IMG/VR virus record: IMGVR_UViG_3300025889_000085
Span: 34,370-98,369 of that record
Source: a virus
Length of the DNA stretch: 64,000 nucleotides
Strand: one strand, 5' to 3'
Position 1 is the first letter of the stretch. Each line of letters opens with the position of its first letter. A program made the translations under genes and the position numbers. The notes under the pieces were generated by a model. It saw only the letters and a list, made by a program, of their open reading frames with translations. It was not told the origin of the DNA and did not search any database. This document shows, one piece after another, positions 29,885-38,214 of this stretch.

Positions 29885-30045
29885 TAAATAACAATACAGA
29901 TTCTACTGAGTTTATATCTGACGAGCCGGAACCCAAAAGAGTCAGCGAAGAACGCCCAAATGAATCAACAGGAATCTATGTTCGTGGTTTTTTAAAAATT
30001 ACAGACCCCGAAACTGGCAAAGTAATTGTAGAAACAGGAAGTTAA
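29881..30045 (+). CDS. small acidic virion-module protein (54 aa)
   Basis: A 54-residue reading frame fills the gap between the fibre gene and the next structural gene. ATG at 29881 overlaps the preceding TGA (ATGA), and its TAA at 30043-30045 overlaps the next ATG (TAATG). Such overlaps on both sides strongly suggest a real, coupled gene. The product starts MINNNTDSTEFISDEPEPKR and ends with a segment FLKITDPETGKVIVETGS. That end resembles the KIWDPLTQEIFIDKP stretch near the start of the next protein, so the two may share a fold or contact. Function unknown. Confidence 0.72.
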   Translation: MINNNTDSTEFISDEPEPKRVSEERPNESTGIYVRGFLKITDPETGKVIVETGS

Positions 30046-30650
30046 TGGATCATAAAATGTTAGATAACGCAAAAGCAATGGTACAAGGACACGTTAAAAT
30101 TTGGGATCCATTAACCCAGGAAATTTTTATTGACAAACCAAATGCCATTCACTATGAAAATATGAGCGAAGCACTGGCAACCGCTGTGGCTAATAAAGGC
30201 ACACAATATATTCAAAATATGGTGTTTGGTAATGGAGCCACAGTAGTAGATACAACAGGTGTGATTACTTACTTGCCGCCCAATACATACGGTCAAGGTG
30301 CAACACTTTATAATGAAACTTACAGCAAAATTGTAGACAATACTAGCGCATTAAACTTAGATCCCAATAGGAATTATATTGAAATTAGACACACACCAGG
30401 TCTAATTTATACAGATATCTTTGTAAGTTGTTTGTTGGATTATGCTGAGCCTGCAGGACAACAAGCGTTTGATAATAGTGCCACTATGCAGGGAACATAT
30501 GTTTTTGATGAATTAGGTTTAGAAAGTGCAGATGGTAAACTATTAACTCACGTTATCTTCCACCCTGTTCAAAAAGCACTTAATAGGCTGATTCAAATTG
30601 ATTACACAGTTAGAATACAAACACTAACAAACCTAAGTTCTAACTTATAA
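30045..30650 (+). CDS. virion structural protein of the fibre module
   Basis: A 201-residue protein conserved in position in marine T4-like phages. It starts MDHKMLDNAKAMVQGHVKIW and contains QYIQNMVFGNGATVVDTTGV, YIEIRHTPGLIYTDIFVSCL and a C-terminal FHPVQKALNRLIQIDYTVRI. It has no signal peptide or membrane segment. Position between fibre genes and a globular beta-rich sequence suggest a baseplate or fibre connector. It is translationally coupled to the 54-residue gene upstream. Role inferred from context only. Confidence 0.65.
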   Translation: MDHKMLDNAKAMVQGHVKIWDPLTQEIFIDKPNAIHYENMSEALATAVANKGTQYIQNMVFGNGATVVDTTGVITYLPPNTYGQGATLYNETYSKIVDNTSALNLDPNRNYIEIRHTPGLIYTDIFVSCLLDYAEPAGQQAFDNSATMQGTYVFDELGLESADGKLLTHVIFHPVQKALNRLIQIDYTVRIQTLTNLSSNL

Positions 30651-30656
30651 TAGGAA

Positions 30657-30664
30657 ATAAATAT
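30657..30664 (+). promoter_or_regulatory. T4-type late promoter for second fibre gene
   Basis: AATAAATA (7/8 to TATAAATA), 19 bases before the ATG at 30684, followed by AAGAACGGTACG with the recurrent CGG block. Confidence 0.7.
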
Positions 30665-30683
30665 TAAGAACGGTACGTAAAAA

Positions 30684-32156
30684 ATGGCATATACAATTAG
30701 ATTAACAAACGGTTCTACTTTAACCACAATTGCTGATGGTACAGTTAATACTACCAGCAGCGATTTGACTTTGGTAGGAAAAAACTATGCAGGTTATGGA
30801 GCCTTTCTAAATGAAAACTATGTCCATTTACTAGAAAATTTTAGTAGAGGTACTGCCCCAACAACCCCACTAGCAGGACAAATATGGTGGGATACCGCCG
30901 GAAACCTTAAAGTATACACCGGAACTGCATGGAAAACTTTGAGCAGTATTACAAGCACCTCAGTAGAACCAACTTCTGCATCTACTGGCAACAGTTGGTG
31001 GGATACAACAAACGAACAATTATATATTTGGAATGGTACAAGTTGGACATTGGTCGGCCCTGCATTTAGTAGTAACACTGGTACCAGTGGTACAATTGTA
31101 GGTACAATTACAGATACTGGTAACGTCAATCACGTTGCTGTAAACGTTTACGTTGCTAGTGATTTAGTAACTATTATAAGCAAGGACTCGACTCCTTATA
31201 CTCCACAAACAACAATTACAGGTTTTACAACTATTAAACCTGGTTTTAACTTAGTATCTAATACAGTTATTCCAAATATTGCATACTATGGAACTGCAGA
31301 CAATGCAAATAATTTAGGATTTGTAGCAGCAAGCAACTATGCACGGACGGATATAGCAGAAACTTTTGACAGTACAGTTACTATTGCTGACAACAACGGT
31401 TTAACAGTCGGACAATTCAATAATTACACTGCCAGTGTTTCTAGTAATGTAGTTCAATTGACTAACAACATTAATAATGCTAACGTAGCAATACGTGCAA
31501 ATGTAGGAGGTTTATTAACTTCGGCAGTCCTTGTAGTTGGTGCATCGGGAAGAGTAGTTTTCAGTAATGCAATCTCGGTTACTGGAAACGCTACAGTAAG
31601 TAATTATTTGTTAGCAACTCAAGGCGAAAATGCTACCAGTAACGTTACAGGTGCTATCCGTGTAACAGGTGGTATTGGACTAACAGGAAACATTTATACT
31701 AGCGGCAATATTACCGCAGTTGGCAACGTAACTGGTAGTTACTTTGTTGGTACTGCAATTACTGCACAATACGCTGACTTGGCAGAACGTTTTGAAGCAG
31801 ACCGAGATTATCCTCCAGGAACGGTGGTAATGATTGGTGGCGAAAAAGAAATTACGCAATGTGATACTGTAAACTGCGAAAATGTATTAGGTGTTATTAG
31901 TACTGAACCTGCTTACTTGATGAATAGTTTAAATGGCACAGAACAGGTTAAAATTGCACCACCAGTTGCTATGGTAGGTCGTGTGCCTGTGCGTACAGTT
32001 GGCAGAGTGCAAAAAGGTGACCGTTTAGTAAGCGCAGGAAATGGCTGTGCTCGATCTGCAAATGCTGACCACGGTGCTGTTATCGGCAGAGCACTTGAAA
32101 ACAAAGATATGGATGACGAGGCATTGCTTGAAGCCATCGTCAAGGTAAATATATAA
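30684..32156 (+). CDS. tail fibre / structural protein with WWDT repeats and YADLAE C-terminal domain
   Basis: A 490-residue fibre protein. N-terminus: MAYTIRLTNGSTLTTIADGT and GYGAFLNENYVHLLENFSRG, the latter typical of marine-phage fibre N-termini. Two short repeats IWWDTAGNLKVYTGTAWKTL and WWDTTNEQLYIWNGTSWTLV lie at about 67-125. A long beta-repeat region (TGN-rich) runs to about 350. The C-terminal domain starts AQYADLAERFEADRDYPPGT and continues with VVMIGGEKEIT, VLGVISTEPAYLMN and GRVPVRTVGRVQKGDRLVSA. The fibre at 28097 has the same layout. It has its own late promoter; the next gene starts 12 bases after the stop with AAGGA as ribosome binding site. Confidence 0.75.
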   Translation: MAYTIRLTNGSTLTTIADGTVNTTSSDLTLVGKNYAGYGAFLNENYVHLLENFSRGTAPTTPLAGQIWWDTAGNLKVYTGTAWKTLSSITSTSVEPTSASTGNSWWDTTNEQLYIWNGTSWTLVGPAFSSNTGTSGTIVGTITDTGNVNHVAVNVYVASDLVTIISKDSTPYTPQTTITGFTTIKPGFNLVSNTVIPNIAYYGTADNANNLGFVAASNYARTDIAETFDSTVTIADNNGLTVGQFNNYTASVSSNVVQLTNNINNANVAIRANVGGLLTSAVLVVGASGRVVFSNAISVTGNATVSNYLLATQGENATSNVTGAIRVTGGIGLTGNIYTSGNITAVGNVTGSYFVGTAITAQYADLAERFEADRDYPPGTVVMIGGEKEITQCDTVNCENVLGVISTEPAYLMNSLNGTEQVKIAPPVAMVGRVPVRTVGRVQKGDRLVSAGNGCARSANADHGAVIGRALENKDMDDEALLEAIVKVNI

Positions 32157-32168
32157 AAGGATTAGAAC

Positions 32169-33110
32169 ATGACATACAGTTCAGGTGGTTTAGTTGAAGC
32201 AAGTGATTATAATGCATTTGCGGGCGGCGCAGCAGCCAATGTATCAGGTCAACTAAACACCTTATGGTCAACAGGTTATGGTAATGCAGGTTATGGTCAA
32301 ACTACAGTTGCAAACGTTACTGCCGTATCTGATCAAATTACAGCTGGCCAATGGACTACCTTAGTAGGTTCACTAAATGCAGTTCGCAAACATCAAAGCG
32401 GCGTCGGTTTTAGTAATCTTAGTACGTATATAACCGGCGAAGTAATTAATGCCACCAACGATGTAAGTACAAACTTAACCACCGCTTATACAAATAGATT
32501 AACAAGTGCTGCTGCAGGACCAACTCTTAACCAACCTGACCAAGCTGCAAGCATTAACACCAGTAGTACTAGTGCAGTCGATTTTAACTTTGGTAGAACT
32601 GCAACATTTGGCAGTTCGGATCAGGCCAGATACTTTTTTAATGCAGGCGGAACTATTGCAATCCAGGTTACCAGTACAACCAACACCGGTGGTACAACTC
32701 GTGGCGCTGCTCTATTAGACGTTATTGATAACTGCACAGGTAAAACTATGAGTGCAATTACATTTAATGCTATTACTACCCCTGCTCCGTTTACAGAAAA
32801 CACAGACTTGACTACTTATGGCTATTATGGCCAGACTTCGGCAAACTTAGAAGTGTATAAAAATACCGGCAGCGACAGTGGCAGTGCTTACAATGCACAG
32901 TTTGCCAGAGTGCTAACTAAGGTAACAGGAACTGCAGGCTCAAACGGCGGTGTAGGTGAAGTAATTACATTCAGCATCGAAAGTCAAAGTCCAGCACAAA
33001 GTCCAGCGTTCGACGACAATATCGACGTAACAGTTAACCATAGACTACAAGTTGTATATCCAAGTACAACATACCTAGCCAATACTTGGGGCAGTGTAAC
33101 ATTTGGTTAA
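32169..33110 (+). CDS. virion structural protein, probable fibre component
   Basis: A 313-residue, Gly/Thr/Asn-rich protein, last of the late structural operon. N-terminus: MTYSSGGLVEASDYNAFAGG, with NTLWSTGYGNAGYGQTTVAN, a pattern recurring in marine-phage fibre proteins. The C-terminal half is beta-rich (DFNFGRTATFGSSDQARYFF, VITFSIESQSPAQSPAFDDN, VTVNHRLQVVYPSTTYL). It looks like an adhesin or fibre tip subunit, but no receptor-binding motif is recognisable. Ribosome binding site AAGGA precedes the ATG. A terminator-like hairpin lies just past the stop. Confidence 0.65.
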   Translation: MTYSSGGLVEASDYNAFAGGAAANVSGQLNTLWSTGYGNAGYGQTTVANVTAVSDQITAGQWTTLVGSLNAVRKHQSGVGFSNLSTYITGEVINATNDVSTNLTTAYTNRLTSAAAGPTLNQPDQAASINTSSTSAVDFNFGRTATFGSSDQARYFFNAGGTIAIQVTSTTNTGGTTRGAALLDVIDNCTGKTMSAITFNAITTPAPFTENTDLTTYGYYGQTSANLEVYKNTGSDSGSAYNAQFARVLTKVTGTAGSNGGVGEVITFSIESQSPAQSPAFDDNIDVTVNHRLQVVYPSTTYLANTWGSVTFG

Positions 33111-33125
33111 TTAGTTCAAATTAAT

Positions 33126-33154
33126 TTGACAGCCCAAGGTACAGAGTATATAAT
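33126..33154 (+). promoter_or_regulatory. consensus sigma70 promoter of the accessory operon
   Basis: TTGACA (33126-33131) and TATAAT (33149-33154) with a 17-bp spacer, both hexamers perfect. The predicted start is near 33161, 18 bases before the ATG at 33179. It is the only clear promoter seen before the run of overlapping plus-strand genes that ends at 54275. Its -10 box lies inside an inverted repeat. Confidence 0.8.
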
Positions 33155-33175
33155 ACTGTACCTTTTATTATTTTT
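33138..33175 (+). terminator. terminator-like hairpin overlapping the promoter
   Basis: GGTACAG (33138-33144) and CTGTACC (33156-33162) form a 7-bp stem with an 11-base loop, followed by TTTTATTATTTTT. It is positioned to end transcription of the structural operon. The loop contains the -10 box of the outgoing promoter, so the same repeat could instead be an operator. Confidence 0.45.
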
Positions 33176-33178
33176 GCA

Positions 33179-33496
33179 ATGGAAAATTCTATTAACACGC
33201 TGGTAGATCAAGTTAGACAGTCTACTAACTATCAAATCAACAAAAAAATTCTTAGAGAAAAAATTAAAACGGATCTGTTACTGCCTTATAACAACGGCAT
33301 GTTTATAGTCACACAAGAACTGTTGGCATTTTTGGCTACCTGGCCCGATGACGTATTGTACCTCGAAGACACTTATCAAAATCCTGTAGAAGTCAATCGC
33401 AAAGAGTTACTAGAATCTGCTAGACAGCACTATCAAACTGTAATGAATACTTGGCATCAACAACATGCAGAACTCAAACAAGTCAGAAAAATCTAG
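33179..33496 (+). CDS. conserved marine-myovirus hypothetical protein, first gene of accessory operon
   Basis: A 105-residue acidic, helical protein without signal or membrane segment. Features: NTLVDQVRQSTNYQINKKIL, LLPYNNGMFIVTQELLAFLA and a C-terminal helix HYQTVMNTWHQQHAELKQVR. I recall similar proteins beside fibre genes of marine T4-like phages, where an assembly or chaperone role for fibres is plausible but not shown. It is the first gene behind the consensus promoter, with a short leader lacking a clear ribosome binding site. It overlaps the next gene by 32 bases. Confidence 0.6.
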   Translation: MENSINTLVDQVRQSTNYQINKKILREKIKTDLLLPYNNGMFIVTQELLAFLATWPDDVLYLEDTYQNPVEVNRKELLESARQHYQTVMNTWHQQHAELKQVRKI

Positions 33497-34286
33497 AGGC
33501 GTAGTTATTTTTGCATTCAATTCTGTCAGGGTTGATTATGTAAAAATTGCAGGACGTTCTGCCAGATTGATAAAACATTTCTTACAAATACCAGTTACTG
33601 TAATTACTGATAGTGACGTAGCAGACAATGTCTTTGATCGAGTTATTAAAATCGAAAACAAAGATTCTAACTTTAGATATACTAGCGATGGCAAAACTAC
33701 TGAATGGCGAAATTTTGGCAGGCACCTGGCCTATGAACTAACACCTTATGATGAAACTATTTTAATAGATGGAGATTATTTTATATTAGACAGTAATTTG
33801 AATAAATTCTGGTCTATAGACTTTGAATATAAAATAGTGACTACCAGCAACAGTCCTGACCAAACCATGAGCAATGCTATGGGACACAGGGGATTTAATC
33901 TGCTATGGGCAACGGTTGTCATGTTTCGTAAAACTAAATTTACTAAAACATTTTTCGATCTAATCGGCAGAGTGCAGAAAAACTATGCCTATTATTATAA
34001 ACTGTTTAATTTAACAGGTCCTTATAGAAATGATTTTGCTTTTGCAATAGCAGATTTAGTTATCAATGGTTATACAAAAGATCCTAGAAACTATTTTCAC
34101 AATGCTATGTTAACGATAGAGCAACCTATTCGAAATATTGAAGTAAGGAATAGTCTTTTGGTCGTCAGAGAATCGCAACGAGCACACGTTATTTCACAAC
34201 AAAATATTCACATCATGGACAAAGATTTTTTGATGAGCGACAATTGCCATAATTTTGTAGAAAGCATAGTCAGTGAGCCAGCATAA
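33465..34286 (+). CDS. GT-A-type glycosyltransferase-like protein
   Basis: A 273-residue protein with the layout of a GT-A sugar transferase. The N-terminal strand GVVIFAFNSVRVDYVKIAGR is followed by a nucleotide-binding-like PVTVITDSDVADNVFDRVI and the metal-binding motif DGD at 102-104 in YDETILIDGDYFI. RNDFAFAIADLVINGY at about 186-201 resembles the acceptor-side region of GT8-like enzymes. It is paired with the next gene, which shares the same plan. A cytosolic enzyme with unknown sugar and acceptor. Confidence is good for the fold, low for the reaction. Confidence 0.6.
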   Translation: MQNSNKSEKSRGVVIFAFNSVRVDYVKIAGRSARLIKHFLQIPVTVITDSDVADNVFDRVIKIENKDSNFRYTSDGKTTEWRNFGRHLAYELTPYDETILIDGDYFILDSNLNKFWSIDFEYKIVTTSNSPDQTMSNAMGHRGFNLLWATVVMFRKTKFTKTFFDLIGRVQKNYAYYYKLFNLTGPYRNDFAFAIADLVINGYTKDPRNYFHNAMLTIEQPIRNIEVRNSLLVVRESQRAHVISQQNIHIMDKDFLMSDNCHNFVESIVSEPA

Positions 34287-35130
34287 AGACAGTCAAGGTT
34301 TTGTAACCTTTGCACAAAATACTGACCAAGTTAACTATCTACAATTGGCTTATGTACAGTGCATGAGCATAAAACTTACGCAGAAAATTAACAAGTATGC
34401 GGTTATTGTTGACAAAAAAACAGAAAATCAAATTGAACGACATCATCGCGAAATGTTTGATTACATTATTGTTCTAGACAATGATACCACTACCGATGTT
34501 GCTAGATTTAACAACGAATGGCAGGTTTTTAACCTAACACCATTTAAGGAAACTGTAAAACTAGAAAGTGATTTGCTGTTTACAAGATCGATTGATCATT
34601 GGTGGAACACATTTAGGCTGCGGGATATAGTACTCAGCGTGAGCTGCAAAAATTATCAAGGCCTAAATTCTAATGTCAGGTTTTATAGAAAATTATTTGA
34701 CGACAACGGGTTGCCAGACGTCTACAATGGTCTGATGTATTTTAGATATACCAAAACTGCACATGATTTTTTTAACAGGGCTAAAGAAATTTTTCAAGAA
34801 TATACGGCTATTTCGGATCATGCTTTGGTTAATTGCAGAGAAGTACACCCCAGTACCGATGTTGTTTATGCTATTGCTGCTAGTATAATTGGAGAGGAAC
34901 ATTGTACATTACCAGCAGCAGACTTTATTAATTTTGTACATATGAAACCCCAAATTAATAACAACAGGCATGAGCGATGGCAAAAGGATTTCATAACAGA
35001 ATTAGACCAAGGCATGATAAGAGTAAATATGTATAACCAATATGATCCTTTTCACTATTATGATAAATCATATGTTACTGAGGAAATAATCAATGAGTAT
35101 AGAACAAGATGCGGCAAAATTTTGGGCTGA
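34273..35130 (+). CDS. GT-A-type glycosyltransferase-like protein, degenerate metal motif
   Basis: A 285-residue protein related in plan to its upstream neighbour: GFVTFAQNTDQVNYLQLAYV at the N-terminus, KYAVIVDKKTENQIERHHRE, then FKETVKLESDLLFTRSIDHW, where the expected DxD is ESD (98-100). A catalytic variation or a non-catalytic partner role is possible. It starts at GTG, overlapping the upstream stop by 14 bases; no ATG alternative would keep the N-terminal strand. It overlaps the next gene by 38 bases. Confidence 0.55.
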   Translation: MSQHKDSQGFVTFAQNTDQVNYLQLAYVQCMSIKLTQKINKYAVIVDKKTENQIERHHREMFDYIIVLDNDTTTDVARFNNEWQVFNLTPFKETVKLESDLLFTRSIDHWWNTFRLRDIVLSVSCKNYQGLNSNVRFYRKLFDDNGLPDVYNGLMYFRYTKTAHDFFNRAKEIFQEYTAISDHALVNCREVHPSTDVVYAIAASIIGEEHCTLPAADFINFVHMKPQINNNRHERWQKDFITELDQGMIRVNMYNQYDPFHYYDKSYVTEEIINEYRTRCGKILG

Positions 35131-35485
35131 AGTAGAACAATTAGAAAAAAACAATCAAAGTACTGAGCCAGTATACGAATATAGAATTTACTATGAAGAA
35201 GATGGAACAGTTGTTTCTGGTCAACCTGTCAGGCTTGACCGAGCAGACGGGAATCCTTTACCAATTGGTCCTTATATAACAGTTTCCCTTGAAGAATATA
35301 GAAATCTAGGCAACAAAATAGTTAAAGATGGTGCGCTATATCAACCACCAAGAGCTAACCACGTTCAAGCACTTTTAGAAAAAGCAGACAGTGGTCAATA
35401 TGTAGTTAAAAACAATGCCGCACTAGCCATCAATGAAAATGAAACTTATCAAGACGTAGAACAGTATGGAAAAAAATCTGATTGA
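35093..35485 (+). CDS. hypothetical protein of accessory operon
   Basis: A 130-residue acidic soluble protein I do not recognise. It has a short helical N-terminus (QDAAKFWAEVEQLEKNNQ), a beta-like middle (YEYRIYYEEDGTVVSGQPVR, YITVSLEEYRNLGNKIVKDG) and an Asn/Glu-rich tail. Marine-phage fibre regions often carry proteins of this type, and a fibre-assembly role is conceivable. It lies between two glycosyltransferase-like genes and an SGNH-like gene, overlapping the former. A 20-codon frame at 35466-35525 overlaps its end. Confidence 0.55.
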   Translation: MSIEQDAAKFWAEVEQLEKNNQSTEPVYEYRIYYEEDGTVVSGQPVRLDRADGNPLPIGPYITVSLEEYRNLGNKIVKDGALYQPPRANHVQALLEKADSGQYVVKNNAALAINENETYQDVEQYGKKSD

Positions 35486-35525
35486 TATTGCAGAAAAGTT
35501 ACTTAAATTTCAGGTTAACCTATAA

Positions 35526-36194
35526 ATGAAGATATGGGTTTTTGGTCATAGTTTTAGCTTACCTTACAAAGTGGAATTTGGATGGCCTGATCATTTAAAA
35601 AAGTATTTTAATTGTGAGGTTGTAAACTTAGCAAAGGCTGCTATTGACAATTTATATATCTATAATTCATATTTAGAAGTCCAAAAGCAGATAGCAAAAG
35701 ATGATGTAGTTATTATAGGATGGAGTCATCCCTCCCGTAAACTGTTTATTTTAGATAACAACAACATCCATCAGACTAGTATAATAGATAAAAGTTTTTA
35801 CTTCAAATCTAAAACAAAAGAATTTATACGCAGTACTGGTGGAAGTGCTGATAGTGCTGAAAAGTTTTCATTGATGAATCCTATAGACGGTACATTAAGT
35901 TATTATAATGATTGGTTTAATAAATATTTTTCTAAACCAGAACAATCATTGAATTTTCAAGCATATTATGATAGCGTTTTGCTTACTAACACAAGTAGAT
36001 ACATTCCGTTTTTCTTTAGTAAAAATAGTATAAGTGATATTGACATACGGAATTATACTGAATTGTGTATGTTAGACTATATTATAGATAACAAATTAGA
36101 ATTAAGTAAAACAGACGTTCATGCAAATGAACAAGGTCATTCCGAATGGGCCAATATATTAATAAAAATTATAGAAACAAATAATGTTAGTTGA
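35526..36194 (+). CDS. SGNH-hydrolase-like protein (GHS variant)
   Basis: A 222-residue protein with the block layout of SGNH/GDSL esterases: MKIWVFGHSFS (candidate nucleophile Ser9, in GHS rather than GDS), AAIDNLY in the block III position, GWSHPSR at about 66-72, and DVHANEQGHSEW near the C-terminus supplying the DxxH-like pair. Two further proteins here (48987, 49832) share the W[ST].P.R block. Such enzymes remove or transfer acyl groups on glycans or lipids; the substrate here is unknown. Start ATG directly follows a short frame; the end overlaps the next gene by 11 bases. Confidence 0.6.
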   Translation: MKIWVFGHSFSLPYKVEFGWPDHLKKYFNCEVVNLAKAAIDNLYIYNSYLEVQKQIAKDDVVIIGWSHPSRKLFILDNNNIHQTSIIDKSFYFKSKTKEFIRSTGGSADSAEKFSLMNPIDGTLSYYNDWFNKYFSKPEQSLNFQAYYDSVLLTNTSRYIPFFFSKNSISDIDIRNYTELCMLDYIIDNKLELSKTDVHANEQGHSEWANILIKIIETNNVS

Positions 36195-37101
36195 TATCGC
36201 AGACTTAGACTGCATCTATTTAAGTTACGATGAACCCAAGAAAGAAGAGTTTTGGATTAAGATCCAAAACATGGTGCCTTGGGCAAAACGAGTGGACGGA
36301 GTACACGGTAGTGATGCAGCACACAAAGCCGCTGCTCGTGCAAGCGAAACAGAAAGGTTTGTGCTAATAGATGGAGATAACATCCCTGATCCAAATTTTT
36401 TTAATTTACAATTGCGATTAACAGAACGCAATCAGGATCATGTATTTCGTTGGAAAGCACGTAATGAAATAAATGGCTTACAGTATGGCAACGGGGGAAT
36501 TAGTTGTTGGACTAAGCAGTTTGTAGAGTTGATGCAAACACACGAACACAGTGATGGCAGTGATGATACTTGTGTAGAATTCTGTTTTGACCCTAAGTAT
36601 CAAGCAATGCACGACTGCTATAGCACAACCTACCCTAACGGTAGTCCCTATCAAGCATGGCGTGCAGGATTTAGAGAAGGCGTAAAAATGTGTTTAGACC
36701 GAGGCGCAAAACCTACACTGCAAGAATTTGAACAACGTGTGCATCAACGTAACTACGATCATCTTTGCATCTGGCAAACTGTAGGCAGAGATGTGGAAAA
36801 CGGTTGGTGGGCAATATATGGTGCAAGACTAGGCACATATCTTACAATGTGTAAAGAATGGGATTACAGACAAGTTCAAGATTTTAACTATTTGAAAAAG
36901 TTATGGGGAAGTTTTGGTAAAGACACAGATGATGCCAGCGTGAGACTGGCAGACATACTAAAACAAAAACTAGGCTTACCCATTGCAGAACTTGATGCAG
37001 ACCAAAGCCGTTTTTTTAAGCATCATTATCGACAGAGTCAACATAATTTAGGAACAACTGTAACTGAAATGGACATAATCCGTAAACAGGAAGGTTGGTA
37101 A
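36184..37101 (+). CDS. glycosyltransferase-like protein (DGD motif)
   Basis: A 305-residue protein with RVDGVHGSDAAHKAAARASE, then ERFVLIDGDNIPDPNFF, where DGD (63-65) resembles the metal site of GT-A enzymes, and ARNEINGLQYGNGGIS. NGSPYQAWRAGFREGVKM follows at about 155. The same block order appears at the end of the 607-residue protein at 52452, so the two are homologous. This family is frequent in marine T4-like phages and is usually left unnamed. TAATG overlap couples it to the first radical SAM gene. Confidence 0.55.
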   Translation: MLVDIADLDCIYLSYDEPKKEEFWIKIQNMVPWAKRVDGVHGSDAAHKAAARASETERFVLIDGDNIPDPNFFNLQLRLTERNQDHVFRWKARNEINGLQYGNGGISCWTKQFVELMQTHEHSDGSDDTCVEFCFDPKYQAMHDCYSTTYPNGSPYQAWRAGFREGVKMCLDRGAKPTLQEFEQRVHQRNYDHLCIWQTVGRDVENGWWAIYGARLGTYLTMCKEWDYRQVQDFNYLKKLWGSFGKDTDDASVRLADILKQKLGLPIAELDADQSRFFKHHYRQSQHNLGTTVTEMDIIRKQEGW

Positions 37102-38186
37102 TGACTTGGCAATGTGGTGCTATTGATAGTGGTGTTACTATTTTTCCTGATGCAAAAATACGGCCTTGTTGTTTGGTTTCTGCTGATTATAGTAAGCCTA
37201 TTAGTGAAATAACTAACCCTAATAGATTCCAAGACATCAAAAATGAAGACAAGCCTGAAGCTTGTCGCGCTTGTTGGAGCAAAGAAATTAATGGCTGGGA
37301 AAGTATCAGACCGTATTACGATTCAGGCATAGGTGCTACTAAGCAAATTAAATTCTTAGATATCCGTAATACAAATCAATGTAACATAAAATGTAGGTAC
37401 TGTGGCCCTCATTTTAGTAACCAATGGGCTAAAGAATTATCAATATTTCCTGCAATCAAACAGACAGAAATAACTCATCTATTAGATACAATATTAACAG
37501 AAGATTTAATTGACTTGTATTTTACTGGTGGGGAACCATTTATATCTGCTGACCATTTTAATGTTATAACTAAATTAATCGACATGGGTTATAGTAAAAA
37601 CATTGTATTGCGTTATAATACAAATTTAACCGTGTTGGGATATAAAAATAATGACTTTTTTAAGTTATGGAAAAATTTTAAAAAAGTTCATATAACTGTT
37701 AGCATTGATGCAATTGGTACAGAACTCGAACATATTCGATCTGGTGCATCGTGGACTACTATAAACAATAATTTGGAAACAATACAAAATAAAAATTTAA
37801 AAAATTTAACTGTGACATTATCTCCTGTTGTGAGTTTATTAAATATTTGGTTTCTGCCAGACTTGCTTAAATTTACTATTGCAAAAAACCTTCAAGTTGA
37901 TTTAATACCGTTATACGGGCCGGATTATTTAGACATTTCTGCAATACCTAAAGATTTAAAACCGTTGGCTAAAGAAAAACTGAACAAAATAAAAGACCAT
38001 ATTAAAAATTCAAAATATAACGAATTAATTTACAAATTAGACAATGTTGATAATGAATTTTTATTCACTACAACACTAAGACATATTTTATTATTAGACA
38101 AGTTACGCAATGAAAATCTTTTTGATTTATTGCCTTTTAAACAATATGCAATCGATAATACACTAAGAAATAACGAATATGAATAA
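37101..38186 (+). CDS. twitch-domain radical SAM protein 1
   Basis: A 361-residue protein of the N-terminal-twitch radical SAM class. Radical SAM enzymes use a [4Fe-4S] cluster and S-adenosylmethionine to make a 5'-deoxyadenosyl radical. The cluster motif CNIKCRYC is at C94/C98/C101, and the GGEP motif is in LYFTGGEPFIS. Before the barrel lies a cysteine cluster (C5, C23, C24, C55, C58) that could bind an auxiliary Fe-S cluster, the hallmark of the class. ATG at 37101 overlaps the upstream stop (TAATG), preferred over a TTG six bases earlier. First of six such paralogues in this operon; substrate unknown. Confidence 0.82.
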   Translation: MTWQCGAIDSGVTIFPDAKIRPCCLVSADYSKPISEITNPNRFQDIKNEDKPEACRACWSKEINGWESIRPYYDSGIGATKQIKFLDIRNTNQCNIKCRYCGPHFSNQWAKELSIFPAIKQTEITHLLDTILTEDLIDLYFTGGEPFISADHFNVITKLIDMGYSKNIVLRYNTNLTVLGYKNNDFFKLWKNFKKVHITVSIDAIGTELEHIRSGASWTTINNNLETIQNKNLKNLTVTLSPVVSLLNIWFLPDLLKFTIAKNLQVDLIPLYGPDYLDISAIPKDLKPLAKEKLNKIKDHIKNSKYNELIYKLDNVDNEFLFTTTLRHILLLDKLRNENLFDLLPFKQYAIDNTLRNNEYE

Positions 38187-38214
38187 GAGCGTATTTTTAA
38201 CAGGAGCAGAAAAT

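Noticed and set aside
35466-35525. 20-codon frame (MEKNLIDIAEKLLKFQVNL) bridging the hypothetical gene and the SGNH gene
   Set aside because: Too short, no ribosome binding site; could be a frameshift extension of the upstream gene, but nothing supports it directly.
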